From Neisseriaceae bacterium (GTDB lineage: Bacteria > Pseudomonadota > Gammaproteobacteria > Burkholderiales > Chromobacteriaceae), in the NCBI GenBank assembly GCA_027489245.1, contig JAIYAC010000003.1, positions 1 to 39,468 of the forward strand: DNA of 39,468 nucleotides, written 5' to 3'. Position numbers and translations under genes: made by a program. Shown here piece by piece: positions 15,076-23,420 of the stretch (position 1 is its first letter; each line of letters starts with the position of its first letter). Below the pieces are notes generated by a model. It was given only the letters and a program-made list of their open reading frames with translations, did no database searches and had not been told where the DNA came from.

Positions 15076-15666
15076 TCATGCTCCGTAGCTTATTAAAACA
15101 GTCGATGGCTGCGGACACTCGCGAGCTAAGACACAACTCAATCGCGAATTACCCCAAACCCGTATCGGTTCTTCCGTACCAGACTCACACGTGCTATCAG
15201 CTACCCTGACGGTTACCGGCACTTTCAATTGCCAGGTGAACCGCCAGTCCTCGCTATAAATTGGCGCTTCACAGCTGAATTCGCATGTATGTGCGGCAAA
15301 ACGCTGAGTGCTAGCGCCCGGATAGCCCAGTGTTGCCGCGATCTGCACAAAGCGCGCGATGCGAGCACCACCGGCATCGGTCAGCTTTGCTGCCAGTGAT
15401 GCACGTCGTTCGGCCAGAGTAGGGGGGCCCACGTTGCAGCTATCCGGAAGCCCCAGCGAGGCTTCCCACTCCGGAAGTAGTTCTAGGGCATACCACGGGA
15501 TGGCTTCATCCAGCAGTTGCTCGGCTCGTCTGTGAGTCCCAGTCAGAAACTTACCCAAGCGGTCCAGCAGCTCGGCCATTTCGCTGCCGGGTTCCGCCGC
15601 CAGCGCCGGCCCGGGGGGCAGCAGATTAGCCAGCTGCTGGGCGTACTCTTCGGCGCTTACAGCCAT
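15076..15666 (-). CDS. Baseplate protein, Mu gp48/YmfQ-like (DUF2313)
   Basis: From the ATG at 15666 it has 196 residues; an upstream ATG at 15705 is less likely. The motif pattern GPALAAEPGSEMAELLDRLGK, then WEASLGLP and LAERRASLAAKLTDAGG is that of the DUF2313 family, which lies between baseplate J and the fibre in Mu-like phages and is needed for baseplate wedge assembly. It overlaps the baseplate J gene by ten bases. Confidence 0.9.
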   Translation of the reverse strand: MAVSAEEYAQQLANLLPPGPALAAEPGSEMAELLDRLGKFLTGTHRRAEQLLDEAIPWYALELLPEWEASLGLPDSCNVGPPTLAERRASLAAKLTDAGGARIARFVQIAATLGYPGASTQRFAAHTCEFSCEAPIYSEDWRFTWQLKVPVTVRVADSTCESGTEEPIRVWGNSRLSCVLARECPQPSTVLISYGA

Positions 15667-16757
15667 GTGATGCTCCCCAGCTCGGCCAGCTCGCCAATCG
15701 CACACACCACATCGCCGGTCGGTATGCTCAGCGTGTGGTCGTCCTCGCCTGTCGCGCCGCTTATGGTCTCGGTGAGGTGGCTGCGCCGAATGGTGACGCC
15801 GGAAACCGGCAGGATGGTACGGCCCTCGCTGTCGCGCGCCACCGGCGAGGCCTCACGGCTAAACAAGGCTGTCAGCGCTTTCGTCACCGCACTGCGGTTG
15901 CTGGCGTTATCCGGTACCAGCTTGATCGACATGGGTACTAGCTTGCGTACAGGTGCCACGACAAACAGTTCGCCCCAGGGCGTGCCGGTGCTTTCCAGGT
16001 ACGACTGTACAGTGGCCTGTTCGGTGGCATCCGGGTAGGGGGTGGCATCGTCGTCGCGCATGAAGTAAACAGTCATGCTACCGGCGCCCATTAGTTTGGG
16101 GGCCGCCCAGGCACGGGTAACACCAGGTATTTCCAGCGCCCAGGATTCCCAGTCCACCGCACGACCAACCTGCCCGCCATTGCGGCGCACGGCGACCACC
16201 CGGGCGCGCAGGTCCTCGATATCCTCGATATCGGCACCACCTGACAGGCCGGGCGATTGCACCGTGGCCACGCTGTTGAGGCCAGCGACAGGGTTGGCCA
16301 GTTGCAACGTGCCGCCCGGCTCGGTGTTACCGGCCTGGCCGGGGGTCAGGCAGACTACGCTTGCCAGTAGCTGACCGTCACCTGCAACTACGCCGCCGGC
16401 ACGCACCGCGTACTGGGTCCCGTCGGCGCGGTTGAACACGGTACCGGCGTCGGTGGCTGTGCCGGCATTGCCGGTCAGCAGCACCGTGCCTTGCGCCGGG
16501 ATTGCCTCTTTGCGGCCGTCGCCTGGTAGCCAGAACGGCGCGTGGACATTCAGTAGCCGCTCCTCGCTGCAGGTTTCTGGAAAAAGCTCGGCTGCAATGG
16601 CGTCCTGGTAGCCGTACAGGCCATGCACGGCGCCAGCCAGCGCCGTGGATAGAGGCGTGTACAGGTTGCGGCGTAAGGTATCGTCCGCGCCGGCCAGAGG
16701 CAGTTCGGCTGCGGCCTGGCGCTTCAGCTCCGGTAATGTTGGCCGCGTCATGCTCAT
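15657..16757 (-). CDS. Baseplate J-like protein (Mu gp47)
   Basis: The protein has 366 residues. A conserved core reads GADIEDIEDLRARVVAVRR, then DWESWALEIPGVTRAW, which marks the Baseplate_J family (P2 gpJ, T4 gp6 core). It forms the wedges of the baseplate that trigger sheath contraction. It is joined to gp46 by ATGA and to gp48 by overlap, as in Mu. Confidence 0.95.
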   Translation of the reverse strand: MSMTRPTLPELKRQAAAELPLAGADDTLRRNLYTPLSTALAGAVHGLYGYQDAIAAELFPETCSEERLLNVHAPFWLPGDGRKEAIPAQGTVLLTGNAGTATDAGTVFNRADGTQYAVRAGGVVAGDGQLLASVVCLTPGQAGNTEPGGTLQLANPVAGLNSVATVQSPGLSGGADIEDIEDLRARVVAVRRNGGQVGRAVDWESWALEIPGVTRAWAAPKLMGAGSMTVYFMRDDDATPYPDATEQATVQSYLESTGTPWGELFVVAPVRKLVPMSIKLVPDNASNRSAVTKALTALFSREASPVARDSEGRTILPVSGVTIRRSHLTETISGATGEDDHTLSIPTGDVVCAIGELAELGSITWL

Positions 16758-17143
16758 AAACGGATCTCCATATCAATACGTTGGCTATCGATGCTGATGG
16801 ACAGCAGCAGGGTTTCAGCATCGGGGGCGCTAGCAGCCACGCTGATGGCGCCGGCGTCGCCGTCCTTCACCATCCACTGCAAGGCCTCGCGGGCCAGTTC
16901 CTCGGCTTCGCGTAACGTGTCGATGGTGTGTTTGGCACGGTTGGCCAAGATCCACAACCGGCCGCCCCAGCGGTCGCCATCGCTCAGCGCGTCACCCCAC
17001 CAGCCGCGCGGGTCGGAGGGGTTGGCCGCATCGTCGCGGGCATCGCAGAACAGGCTCAGGATAATGGCGCCGTCTACCGGGTCTGCCAGGATGGCCAGCG
17101 GCAGCGGTTCGGTCAGGTCTACAACAACACGACGGATGATCAT
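16754..17143 (-). CDS. Baseplate protein, Mu gp46-like
   Basis: The protein has 129 residues. The segment DARGWWGDA-like (seen as DPRGWWGDALSDGDRWGG) followed by LREAEELAREALQWMVKDG is typical of the GP46 family, structurally related to T4 gp25 and P2 gpW. It joins the tail sheath start to the baseplate. ATGA overlaps link it to gp45 and gp47. Confidence 0.93.
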   Translation of the reverse strand: MIIRRVVVDLTEPLPLAILADPVDGAIILSLFCDARDDAANPSDPRGWWGDALSDGDRWGGRLWILANRAKHTIDTLREAEELAREALQWMVKDGDAGAISVAASAPDAETLLLSISIDSQRIDMEIRL

Positions 17144-17724
17144 TGCGGCTCCCCTGAATTACCGTTGCCCGGCTGTACGTAGCCGTGGAAGTGGGTGTGT
17201 AAGGTGATGCCATTGCTGATAAAGCTGCCACCTGCGTGGGTGAAGTTACCGGTCATCTGGCCACCGCCAGCGCCAGACAGGCCGGCTTTAAAGCTGAACA
17301 TCCCGTTTACGGTCAACGCCTGGCTGAAGTTGGCCAGCGGGGTGTTGGCCTGGATGCCGTCGCTGGCGTCGATGATGAATTTCTTGCAGCTCAGCGTGGC
17401 GTTTCCGTCCTGGTCGAACAGCAGTTTCACGCCATGCGCGTTGTACATGGCGCTTTCGCCTTCCTTCAGGTCACGCGGCCGGTGCTCTTCGTTGTCCACG
17501 GCCACCGCCACCATGTGATCTCGGCTGCCGGCCACCGCCACCAGTACCGGCATGGATCCTCGCGGTGGGTGGCTGGTATGGCCAAAGTTTTGCACGCGCT
17601 CCACACCGTCCAGCGGCTCGTTATCCAGCGCCTCTACCTGCAGCCGCTGCAGGCCGCCGGCATCATTGATCAGGTTCACCAGGCCCCGGGCAACCATCAG
17701 GCGCAATCTGGCCGCTGCGTTCAT
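17140..17724 (-). CDS. Baseplate spike protein, Mu gp45-like (V family)
   Basis: The protein has 194 residues. An N-terminal OB-like part (about 1-100, with MPVLVAVAGSRDHMVAVAVD) is followed by a beta-helical stalk and the end HTHFHGYVQPGNG. The closely spaced histidines fit the iron-binding tip of P2 gpV/Mu gp45 spikes. It would form the membrane-piercing central spike. It overlaps gp44 and gp46 by ATGA. Confidence 0.93.
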   Translation of the reverse strand: MNAAARLRLMVARGLVNLINDAGGLQRLQVEALDNEPLDGVERVQNFGHTSHPPRGSMPVLVAVAGSRDHMVAVAVDNEEHRPRDLKEGESAMYNAHGVKLLFDQDGNATLSCKKFIIDASDGIQANTPLANFSQALTVNGMFSFKAGLSGAGGGQMTGNFTHAGGSFISNGITLHTHFHGYVQPGNGNSGEPQ

Positions 17725-18824
17725 AGCGTGCTCCAGTCTTTTGGCTGTTCGGCCTTGTCCTGGTTGGAAGACAGGCCGCCTTTGCCACGGCGTGGCGCTT
17801 TTAGCGCGGCAGTGCGGATGCCGGCCAGCCGGTCATAGGCTCGCGGGTCGGCGATTTCTAGATCGCACACGGTGCCGTCCTGGGTGTTTTTGATGTAGCT
17901 GCAGGACACGATCAGCATTTCCCCGTCCAGCCGCACTGCGGGGCTGTAAACCGTGACACGCAGGCCTGGCGCCCACAGCACGCCGTTATCCTGGTGCCAG
18001 CCACTCACCCGCACGGTGGCGCGGTTGCCGCGGCCAGCGCGCACCGTCGCTTCCCAAGTGGCGCGCTGCTGGGCGTTGGAGCCGTGAGCCTGGTCTTCGG
18101 CCAGCACAATAAGCGGCCGGTAGCGGCTCACCACCGTATCGTTGGCAGTGCCCTTGCTGTTGTGCTGGCCACGTGCCTGGCCCTTCACGGTGATCTGGCT
18201 GAAGCGCTCGACCCAGCTCATCTCGCCGCTGAAGCGCAGGATGTTGATGCCCTCCATCAGCGAGGTGTGCGCCATGGCCTTGCCCGGCAGATCGATCACC
18301 AGCCGGCCGCGACCGTCGGTCCACATCATCACGCCAGCCAGCCGGGCGGCACGCTCCAGGCAGTCGAAGACGCTTTCGCCTTCGTCCAGCTTGAAAGACG
18401 GCAGCACCGCGTTGGCTGTGCGTTCGGCATAGGTGCCCACCACCACATCGATGCCGTAGGGCTTCAGCAGATCCAGCGCGATGCGCTTCAGGCTGCTGGA
18501 TTTCCACTGCCCGGACTTGTGTATGGCGCTGCAGTCGATCAGGTCGCCGGTTTTGTCGCGGCCGGCCACGGCCAGTGTGTGGTTAGTGGCGTCGTAGTCC
18601 GGGCGGACATTGTCTATCCAGCCCGTGACCACTGGCTGTCCGCCGATGGTCACCACGCAGGCCTGGCCACAGCGCACCGGCCGGGGCGTGGCTTGCTCCT
18701 GCCAGCGTTCGGACAGCTGCAACGAGAACTGCCCGCTGATCTGTTCCAGTCCGCGCTGGATGCGGATGTCTTCCCAGCCGCCGTAGATCAGGCCGCCTAC
18801 CTTCAGCTCGCACATATCAGCCAT
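17721..18824 (-). CDS. Tail hub protein, Mu gp44-like (gpD family)
   Basis: From the ATG at 18824 it has 367 residues; a longer start at 18878 exists but gives an untypical N-terminus. The sequence LKVGGLIYGGWEDIRIQRGLEQISGQFSLQLSERW matches the start of Mu gp44/P2 gpD hub proteins, which form the trimeric ring under the tail tube. The C-terminal part carries VDGR-type hub folds (LRVTVYSPAVRLDGEMLI). It overlaps gp43 by eight bases. Confidence 0.92.
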   Translation of the reverse strand: MADMCELKVGGLIYGGWEDIRIQRGLEQISGQFSLQLSERWQEQATPRPVRCGQACVVTIGGQPVVTGWIDNVRPDYDATNHTLAVAGRDKTGDLIDCSAIHKSGQWKSSSLKRIALDLLKPYGIDVVVGTYAERTANAVLPSFKLDEGESVFDCLERAARLAGVMMWTDGRGRLVIDLPGKAMAHTSLMEGINILRFSGEMSWVERFSQITVKGQARGQHNSKGTANDTVVSRYRPLIVLAEDQAHGSNAQQRATWEATVRAGRGNRATVRVSGWHQDNGVLWAPGLRVTVYSPAVRLDGEMLIVSCSYIKNTQDGTVCDLEIADPRAYDRLAGIRTAALKAPRRGKGGLSSNQDKAEQPKDWSTL

Positions 18825-20016
18825 CGCGCAGTACCTCCACGTTACCGGCTGGCACAAAGCCGGGGTGCGCCACGCCATTGCGCGCCACTAGGTCCTCTGC
18901 CGCATCCAGCGTGCCATTAGCCTTGTAGGCCAGCACCAGCGCTGGCAGCGTAGCCTGTGTTTCCAGCGTGGTGACTTCCCGTGCAGCGGGCAGGCGAGCC
19001 TGCAGCGACGTTGCTGCGGCAGCGCGTAGCGCCTGTATGGCGGGGAAGAGGTCATCCGGCGCGGCATTGGCCTCGGTGACGAGCTGGGCCAGCACGGTGT
19101 GACGTGCCGTGGCGATTTCGGCCTTGCTGGTAAAACTGGCTGTGGGGATGGTGCGTACGGCCTCGATCACCAGTGTGCGGCGCACCCAGTGTGCCAGGCT
19201 CGGCGGCATGGCAGGCAGGGTTGTGCCGCTGGCAATAGCAGTGCTGCTGGCCCATGTAGGCCTACTGCTGCTGGCCACGCCGCTTTTTGGCAATGCCCAC
19301 GGGTTTTGCCCGCGCAGTAATTTCTTCCATACAGATAGGCCACTGAACGGGTTGGCCAGCTTGCCAAGCACGTTGCTGATGCGGCTGGCCAGCTTGGCAG
19401 CCACTTGCAGAGGGGCGTTGATGATGTGGTTCACCCCGGCAATCAGTCGGTCCAGCTGCGCCTCTGCACGCTCGAGCGGCGCCAGGAAAGCCTCCACCGC
19501 GGCGCAGGCGGCGTCCACCGTGGAGATGGCTTCATCCAGGTAGCTGTCAACCTCGGTCAGAAAGTCCTTGGCAAGCTCTGCATCTGTAGCCGCCTGGGCG
19601 GCATCGCAAGCGTTGGATAGCTGAGAATCGGTGTCCGGGCGAATGGCATCGGCCAGGGTTTCTCCGGCCTCTACCAGCGTCAGCTCAATACTGACTCTAC
19701 CACCAGCAAAGCGTGGCCAGCGCACACGCGCCTTGCCTGATAGCTGCACCAGGTGCGAGCCGTGCCACGGGTGCACGAGCATGCCGGCGTCTGGGCTTTC
19801 CAGTGCGGTTATTAGCTGCTTGGCTCGCTCCACCGCCGAGTCGCCCACAAACAGCGCAGTGATAGTGAACCCCCGCGCTGCGCGCCCGAGATCCTCGCCC
19901 TGCGGTATGTCACGGAACGGGAACTCATGCAGTACCGTGCGGCGGCCAACCTCGCCGTCCGCCTGTTCCACGTTGAAGGTAACGCCCTTGAACGAGGCTT
20001 CGCGCAGCGTGGCCAT
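18817..20016 (-). CDS. DNA circulation/tail protein, Mu gp43-like
   Basis: The protein has 399 residues. The N-terminal domain (about 1-95: MATLREASFKGVTFNV, then LHEFPFRDIPQGEDLGR and GKARVRWPRFAGGRVSIEL) is the DNA_circ_N family, found in Mu gp43, an essential tail protein. The long C-terminal part is helical and less conserved. Its start codon shares bases with the tape-measure stop, which suggests coupled translation. Confidence 0.9.
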   Translation of the reverse strand: MATLREASFKGVTFNVEQADGEVGRRTVLHEFPFRDIPQGEDLGRAARGFTITALFVGDSAVERAKQLITALESPDAGMLVHPWHGSHLVQLSGKARVRWPRFAGGRVSIELTLVEAGETLADAIRPDTDSQLSNACDAAQAATDAELAKDFLTEVDSYLDEAISTVDAACAAVEAFLAPLERAEAQLDRLIAGVNHIINAPLQVAAKLASRISNVLGKLANPFSGLSVWKKLLRGQNPWALPKSGVASSSRPTWASSTAIASGTTLPAMPPSLAHWVRRTLVIEAVRTIPTASFTSKAEIATARHTVLAQLVTEANAAPDDLFPAIQALRAAAATSLQARLPAAREVTTLETQATLPALVLAYKANGTLDAAEDLVARNGVAHPGFVPAGNVEVLRDG

Positions 20017-21842
20017 CAGCGTACCCCGTCCATGGTGCGGCCCACCGGTAGGGTGGTGTTACGGTTGGCCGGCTGGCTGGTCACGCTGGCCTGAACGCCC
20101 GGCGCGGTCTGAACCGTCACCGATACGGTGCCTTTGATCTCGGTATCTTTGATGCGATTGACCATGTCCATGGTGCGCTGGGCGTCTTCATTGCCCAGGG
20201 CAGCCATCAGACGGGTCAGGCCGCCACCCACCACGTCTACGATGGCATCACCAACACGAGTGCCTTCGGCTGCCTTGTAGATACCGGTCCCGATGCCGTA
20301 ACCGGCGGCGCCAGCAACGGCAACGCCGGCGGCAGTGGTGCCAAGCGCAGCCGGACCAAGTTTTACAAAGTCTTTCAGCGGGAGACCACCCGCCATGGCC
20401 AGCCCTGTCTTGATCTTGGTGCCAATACTGGTTGCGGCGCCGGCGGCTGCCGCCGTTGCGGCGGTGTCTGCCGCGCTGCCGAGCGGCCCGCTGCCCGGCA
20501 TGTTGACCACGTAGACCGACTGCACACCGGCGGCGGCTTCCAGCGCCTTGCCCGTGGCCACGCCGGTGGCCAGATCGGTGCCTTTGCCCAGCAGCGCGCC
20601 GATCGCCTTGCCGCCGTAGCGGGCGGCCAGCAAGGTGCCGGCGGCTAGTCCGGCGCCGCCCAGCAGCATGTCCTGGCCAGACAGCGCCAGACCGCCGTTT
20701 TCCTTGTTGTCCATGCCCCACTTGATGGCCTGCTGCAGGGTGTCATTGATCGGCTGGGCAAAGCCATCCGCTGCTTCACGTAGCGCTGCTTTCAGGCGGC
20801 CGGTCTGGTCTACCGCATTACTGATGGCTTCCGGCATCTCACGCTTGAGCGTGCCGCTGGCCTTGGCGATGTCATCGGTGAACGAGTTGGCTTTGCTGAG
20901 ACTGTCGCCAGACAGCAGGATCCGCATGCCTTTCAGGGTGTCCAGATCGGCCTTGCCAAAGGCCTTGTTCATGAAACTGTCCCGCTGGGCATCCGTATTC
21001 AGCTTGTCGAACTGCTTTTTCAGGTCGGCCATTACGGCCAGGGCATCACGCCTGCTGCCTTTGGCATCAAAAAACTTCACGCCGGTGGCTTTCTCGGCCT
21101 CTTTGCGGTAGTTCTGGTTGTTGAACAGGCGCAGCGTGGAGTCGGCCAGCGTCGCCAGCCGCTCCGGCTGTCGTTCTACCAGTGACAGGGTCTCGATAAA
21201 CGCCAGCGTCTTGTCAAAGCCCATGCCGGCGTTGGCGGCATTGACGCCCACTCTGGCGAAGATGTCGGACAGATTTTCCAGCTCGGCATTACCCTTTCGC
21301 CCGGCAACTGTCATCTTGTCCAGCAGTGCCAGCGCTTGCCCCGGCTGGGCCAGGTCAATGTGGTACGCCTCGCTGGCCACGCCCAGGGCGCTGGTGAGTT
21401 TGTCAGCGCTGGCGCTGGTAACTGCCATGGCGATGTTGGTGGCGTCGATTTCTTCCCGTGCGGCTTGCCAGCTCTGCCCCATTGCTACCAGGTTGCCAAA
21501 ACCCTGCTTGATATCCTCTACATTGCGGCCGCTGTCTTTGGCCATGCGGAAGAAGTCTGCGCGCAGGGCGTTGACCTCTTCACGGCCGGCACCGGCATTC
21601 AGTTTGATGCCGGTCAGTGCCTTGTCCAGCTTGGCCGAATCAGCCGCCACAGAGACCGCCGTAATACCGCCGGCCAGCGCGGTGATCTGGCCGGTGACGC
21701 CGCCAAACGCATCGCGTACCGCAGCCACCTCGGCTTTGATGGCGGTGCCCCACCGTTTGGTCTTGGTCACGCCATCGGCCAGCCCTGCCGCGTAGCGGAC
21801 GGCATCGGCGTATATGCGCACGGATAGGGACAGGTCAGTCAT
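20016..21842 (-). CDS. Tail tape measure protein
   Basis: The protein has 608 residues. The N-terminal half has the tape-measure core pattern (AKDSGRNVEDIKQGFGNLVAMGQSW, then IFARVGVNAANAGMGFDKTLAF). Two hydrophobic stretches (about 385-415 and 490-515) could help DNA pass the inner membrane. It sets tail length. At roughly 0.15 nm per residue, a rule of thumb from other phages, a tail near 90 nm would be expected. It follows the frameshift product, whose stop lies eight bases inside this gene. Confidence 0.93.
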   Translation of the reverse strand: MTDLSLSVRIYADAVRYAAGLADGVTKTKRWGTAIKAEVAAVRDAFGGVTGQITALAGGITAVSVAADSAKLDKALTGIKLNAGAGREEVNALRADFFRMAKDSGRNVEDIKQGFGNLVAMGQSWQAAREEIDATNIAMAVTSASADKLTSALGVASEAYHIDLAQPGQALALLDKMTVAGRKGNAELENLSDIFARVGVNAANAGMGFDKTLAFIETLSLVERQPERLATLADSTLRLFNNQNYRKEAEKATGVKFFDAKGSRRDALAVMADLKKQFDKLNTDAQRDSFMNKAFGKADLDTLKGMRILLSGDSLSKANSFTDDIAKASGTLKREMPEAISNAVDQTGRLKAALREAADGFAQPINDTLQQAIKWGMDNKENGGLALSGQDMLLGGAGLAAGTLLAARYGGKAIGALLGKGTDLATGVATGKALEAAAGVQSVYVVNMPGSGPLGSAADTAATAAAAGAATSIGTKIKTGLAMAGGLPLKDFVKLGPAALGTTAAGVAVAGAAGYGIGTGIYKAAEGTRVGDAIVDVVGGGLTRLMAALGNEDAQRTMDMVNRIKDTEIKGTVSVTVQTAPGVQASVTSQPANRNTTLPVGRTMDGVR

Positions 21843-22274
21843 CGTCGGTCTTTAGCAGCTGGTCGCGGTAATACAGGTATTCATGCACAGGCAGGGCGCG
21901 GATCTTGTCAGGGTCCCAGCCCGTCTTCAGGCCTATCAGCAGGATGCCGGCTAGGTAGGGCTCACTTCGCCGGCGCCGGCTTCCCCCAGCTGTTCTACCT
22001 GGTTCAGCCCGTTTACCAGGCGTTGCCAGTCACCCGGGCGCAGCTGGCCCAGCATCTTGGGTGTCACGGGCGTGTCGGTATCGCCATCGATGGAGACGAT
22101 CTGGCGGGCCACCAAGGCACGGCGGAAGGCCAGCGGGGAAAACTGGGTGGCCTCGTTCTCGGCCGCAATCATGTCGTCCAGCAGCGGTTCACGGATGACG
22201 ACGTTTTTGGCACGCTTCCCGGCAATCGGAATGCCGTGCTTTAGGGTGACGGGGACGGTAACGAGTTCGGACAT
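21835..22274 (-). CDS. Predicted -1 frameshift tail chaperone (gp41-gp42)
   Basis: At codon 97 the message reads CTG GGG GAA (G run at 21987-21983). A -1 slip there leads into an open frame of 49 codons containing YLAGILLIGLKTGWDPDKI and HEYLYYRDQLLK, ending at 21835, eight bases inside the tape-measure gene. The total would be 146 residues. This arrangement, a short and a frameshifted long chaperone just before the tape measure, is conserved in lambda, P2 and Mu-like phages. The exact slip site is inferred. The open frame and its placement are directly visible. Confidence 0.75.
21951..22274 (-). CDS. Tail assembly chaperone, Mu gp41-like (zero-frame product)
   Basis: The protein has 107 residues. 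The pattern VTLKHGIPIAGKRAKNVVIREPLLDDMIAAE and MLGQLRPGDWQRLVNGL is that of Mu gp41-like tail assembly chaperones. It is the first gene of the third late block, 59 bp downstream of a copy of the 17-bp late element. It would coat the tape measure during tail assembly. A run of five G near codon 97 allows a -1 shift to a longer product (separate entry). Confidence 0.9.
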   Translation of the reverse strand: MSELVTVPVTLKHGIPIAGKRAKNVVIREPLLDDMIAAENEATQFSPLAFRRALVARQIVSIDGDTDTPVTPKMLGQLRPGDWQRLVNGLNQVEQLGEAGAGEVSPT

Positions 22275-22464
22275 GGCCAGCTCCGGTTAGGGGTAGGGAT
22301 GCTGGCATTGTGGGACGGTGCGGCATGGCAAAACAGGGGTGGAAATGGCAAGCATGGCCATTGGGGCATCTCCAGAACAGAGATGTATATGCTTTAACGA
22401 TGTATTGTGATGACAATTTTTCGCCTTTGGCATAAGATGATCATGACAATTCTGGGGATGATCC
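22275..22464. promoter_or_regulatory. Divergent control region: late element and cassette promoter
   Basis: The 17-bp late element lies at 22334-22350 (minus strand TGCCATTTCCACCCCTG) with a -10-like CACAAT at 22314-22309. On the plus strand a sigma70-like promoter is visible: ATGACA (22410-22415), a 17-base spacer, TAAGAT (22433-22438). It would drive the cassette starting at 22465, even in the lysogen. Confidence 0.6.
22334..22350 (-). promoter_or_regulatory. Late promoter element, copy 1 (tail block)
   Basis: This is one of three exact copies of TGCCATTTCCACCCCTG. It lies 59 bp upstream of the tail chaperone gene and directly after the plus-strand cargo cassette, where a terminator (23374) has already stopped transcription from the sheath and tube genes. 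It would restart late transcription. Confidence 0.7.
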
Positions 22465-23052
22465 ATGCCGGAGCTTTCTGAAAAGCTGATATCGCTTCTT
22501 GTTTTCTTGTTGCCAGGATTTCTTGCCATGCAAGTTTTTTTTGGCATGACTTCTTTTCAGAAGTCGAGCCCATTTGAAAGGGTAGTGCAGGCGCTTGTCG
22601 CGACTTATGCCGTCAAGGTGTTTGTTACGTTAATTGCAGCTTTTTTTGATTTTCTTAGTGATTTTATTTATTTTGGAGTTTGGGATTATAAATCCGATCT
22701 TGTGGCAAGTTTTTTTATTGCAATTGTTTTGGGGTGGGTTGCAGCCTTATCATTAAATACCGGCTTTATTCCAGAATTGATTAGAAGGTTTGGCAAGACA
22801 ACTAGAGATGGAGGAGCTCCTTCAGAGTGGGTTCGTGTGTTTGACGACAATAAATCATACATTACGTTGCACATGAAAGATGGTAGACGATTAACAGGAT
22901 GGCCAACTGTTTGGCCATCCAATCCCAAGGGTGGACATTTTTTCATAACGCATGCCGCATGGGTTTCCAAGTCAAAGGAGATACCCCTTGATCACCTTGA
23001 TGGTCTGCTCATATCAGCTGATGATGTTGAATTTATTGAATTTGTTAAATAG
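22465..23052 (+). CDS. Three-helix membrane protein, DUF6338-like (cargo)
   Basis: The protein has 195 residues with hydrophobic segments at about 8-28 (SLLVFLLPGFLA), 42-70 and 79-97, and a soluble C-terminal domain with beta strands (YITLHMKDGRRLTGWPTVWP). The start and topology resemble the DUF6338 family, whose function I cannot state. It lies opposite to all the surrounding tail genes, is clearly AT-richer than they are, and has its own promoter, all signs of a moron acquired by transfer. GGGGA before the ATG can serve as a ribosome-binding site. It heads a three-gene cassette with two small proline-rich peptides. A membrane-level function such as exclusion of other phages is a guess. 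Confidence 0.8.
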   Translation: MPELSEKLISLLVFLLPGFLAMQVFFGMTSFQKSSPFERVVQALVATYAVKVFVTLIAAFFDFLSDFIYFGVWDYKSDLVASFFIAIVLGWVAALSLNTGFIPELIRRFGKTTRDGGAPSEWVRVFDDNKSYITLHMKDGRRLTGWPTVWPSNPKGGHFFITHAAWVSKSKEIPLDHLDGLLISADDVEFIEFVK

Positions 23053-23061
23053 GAGATTTGT

Positions 23062-23196
23062 ATGCAAAAAAATCCACGAGAATTCATTATTCCTACAGTC
23101 CCAAGTCGTTCTAGGGAAAATGCAAACGTAAATCCCCCTCCAACTAGTCCGAGGCCGTCGAATACTATTGTGCCTCCACCACCTGCTAAAAAGTAA
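23062..23196 (+). CDS. Proline-rich microprotein 1
   Basis: The protein has 44 residues from an ATG with a strong ribosome-binding site (AGGAG, seven bases upstream), nine bases after the membrane protein gene. There is no signal peptide or membrane segment, and the sequence is probably disordered. Its second half, ANVNPPPTSPRPSN then PPPPAKK, is shared with the next small gene (ANVNPQPTKPRPAN then PPKSDKK). The pair therefore looks like a tandem duplication. The basic KK end and proline motifs suggest binding to a partner protein. Confidence 0.75.
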   Translation: MQKNPREFIIPTVPSRSRENANVNPPPTSPRPSNTIVPPPPAKK

Positions 23197-23202
23197 CCAG
23201 TT

Positions 23203-23370
23203 ATGTCTAAAAAAGATATCTCCGGCGACAAAGGAAAACCTGCTGGCATGGGCGTGGTCGGCAAAAATAGTAGTCGTGGAATTGCAATGGATCATGCAAA
23301 TGTAAATCCACAACCAACAAAGCCTCGTCCGGCTAACCTAGTAATTCCACCAAAAAGTGATAAGAAATAA
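23203..23370 (+). CDS. Proline-rich microprotein 2
   Basis: The protein has 55 residues, starting six bases after microprotein 1. It has no clear ribosome-binding site, so translation is probably coupled. The N-terminal part is Gly/Lys-rich (MSKKDISGDKGKPAGMGVVG). The C-terminal part repeats the ANVNPxPTxPRPxN pattern of its neighbour. It ends four bases before the A-run of a terminator that reads on the other strand. I do not recognise either microprotein. Confidence 0.75.
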   Translation: MSKKDISGDKGKPAGMGVVGKNSSRGIAMDHANVNPQPTKPRPANLVIPPKSDKK

Positions 23371-23373
23371 TGC

Positions 23374-23398
23374 AAAAAGCCCGCCACCATGGCGGGCT
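23374..23398 (-). terminator. Terminator of the sheath-tube block
   Basis: AGCCCGCC (23378-23385) and GGCGGGCT (23391-23398) form the stem. On the minus strand it is followed by TTTT (23377-23374). It ends leftward late transcription 23 bp after the tube gene stop and so protects the oppositely oriented cassette from antisense transcription. A weaker rightward role for the cassette is also possible. Confidence 0.9.
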
Positions 23399-23420
23399 GA
23401 CGGTTGCCACACCGTACGGT

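Noticed and set aside
22686..23313. Minus-strand frames across the plus-strand cassette
   Set aside because: The plus-strand frames have a promoter, ribosome-binding sites and a coherent membrane topology. The minus-strand ones have none of these.
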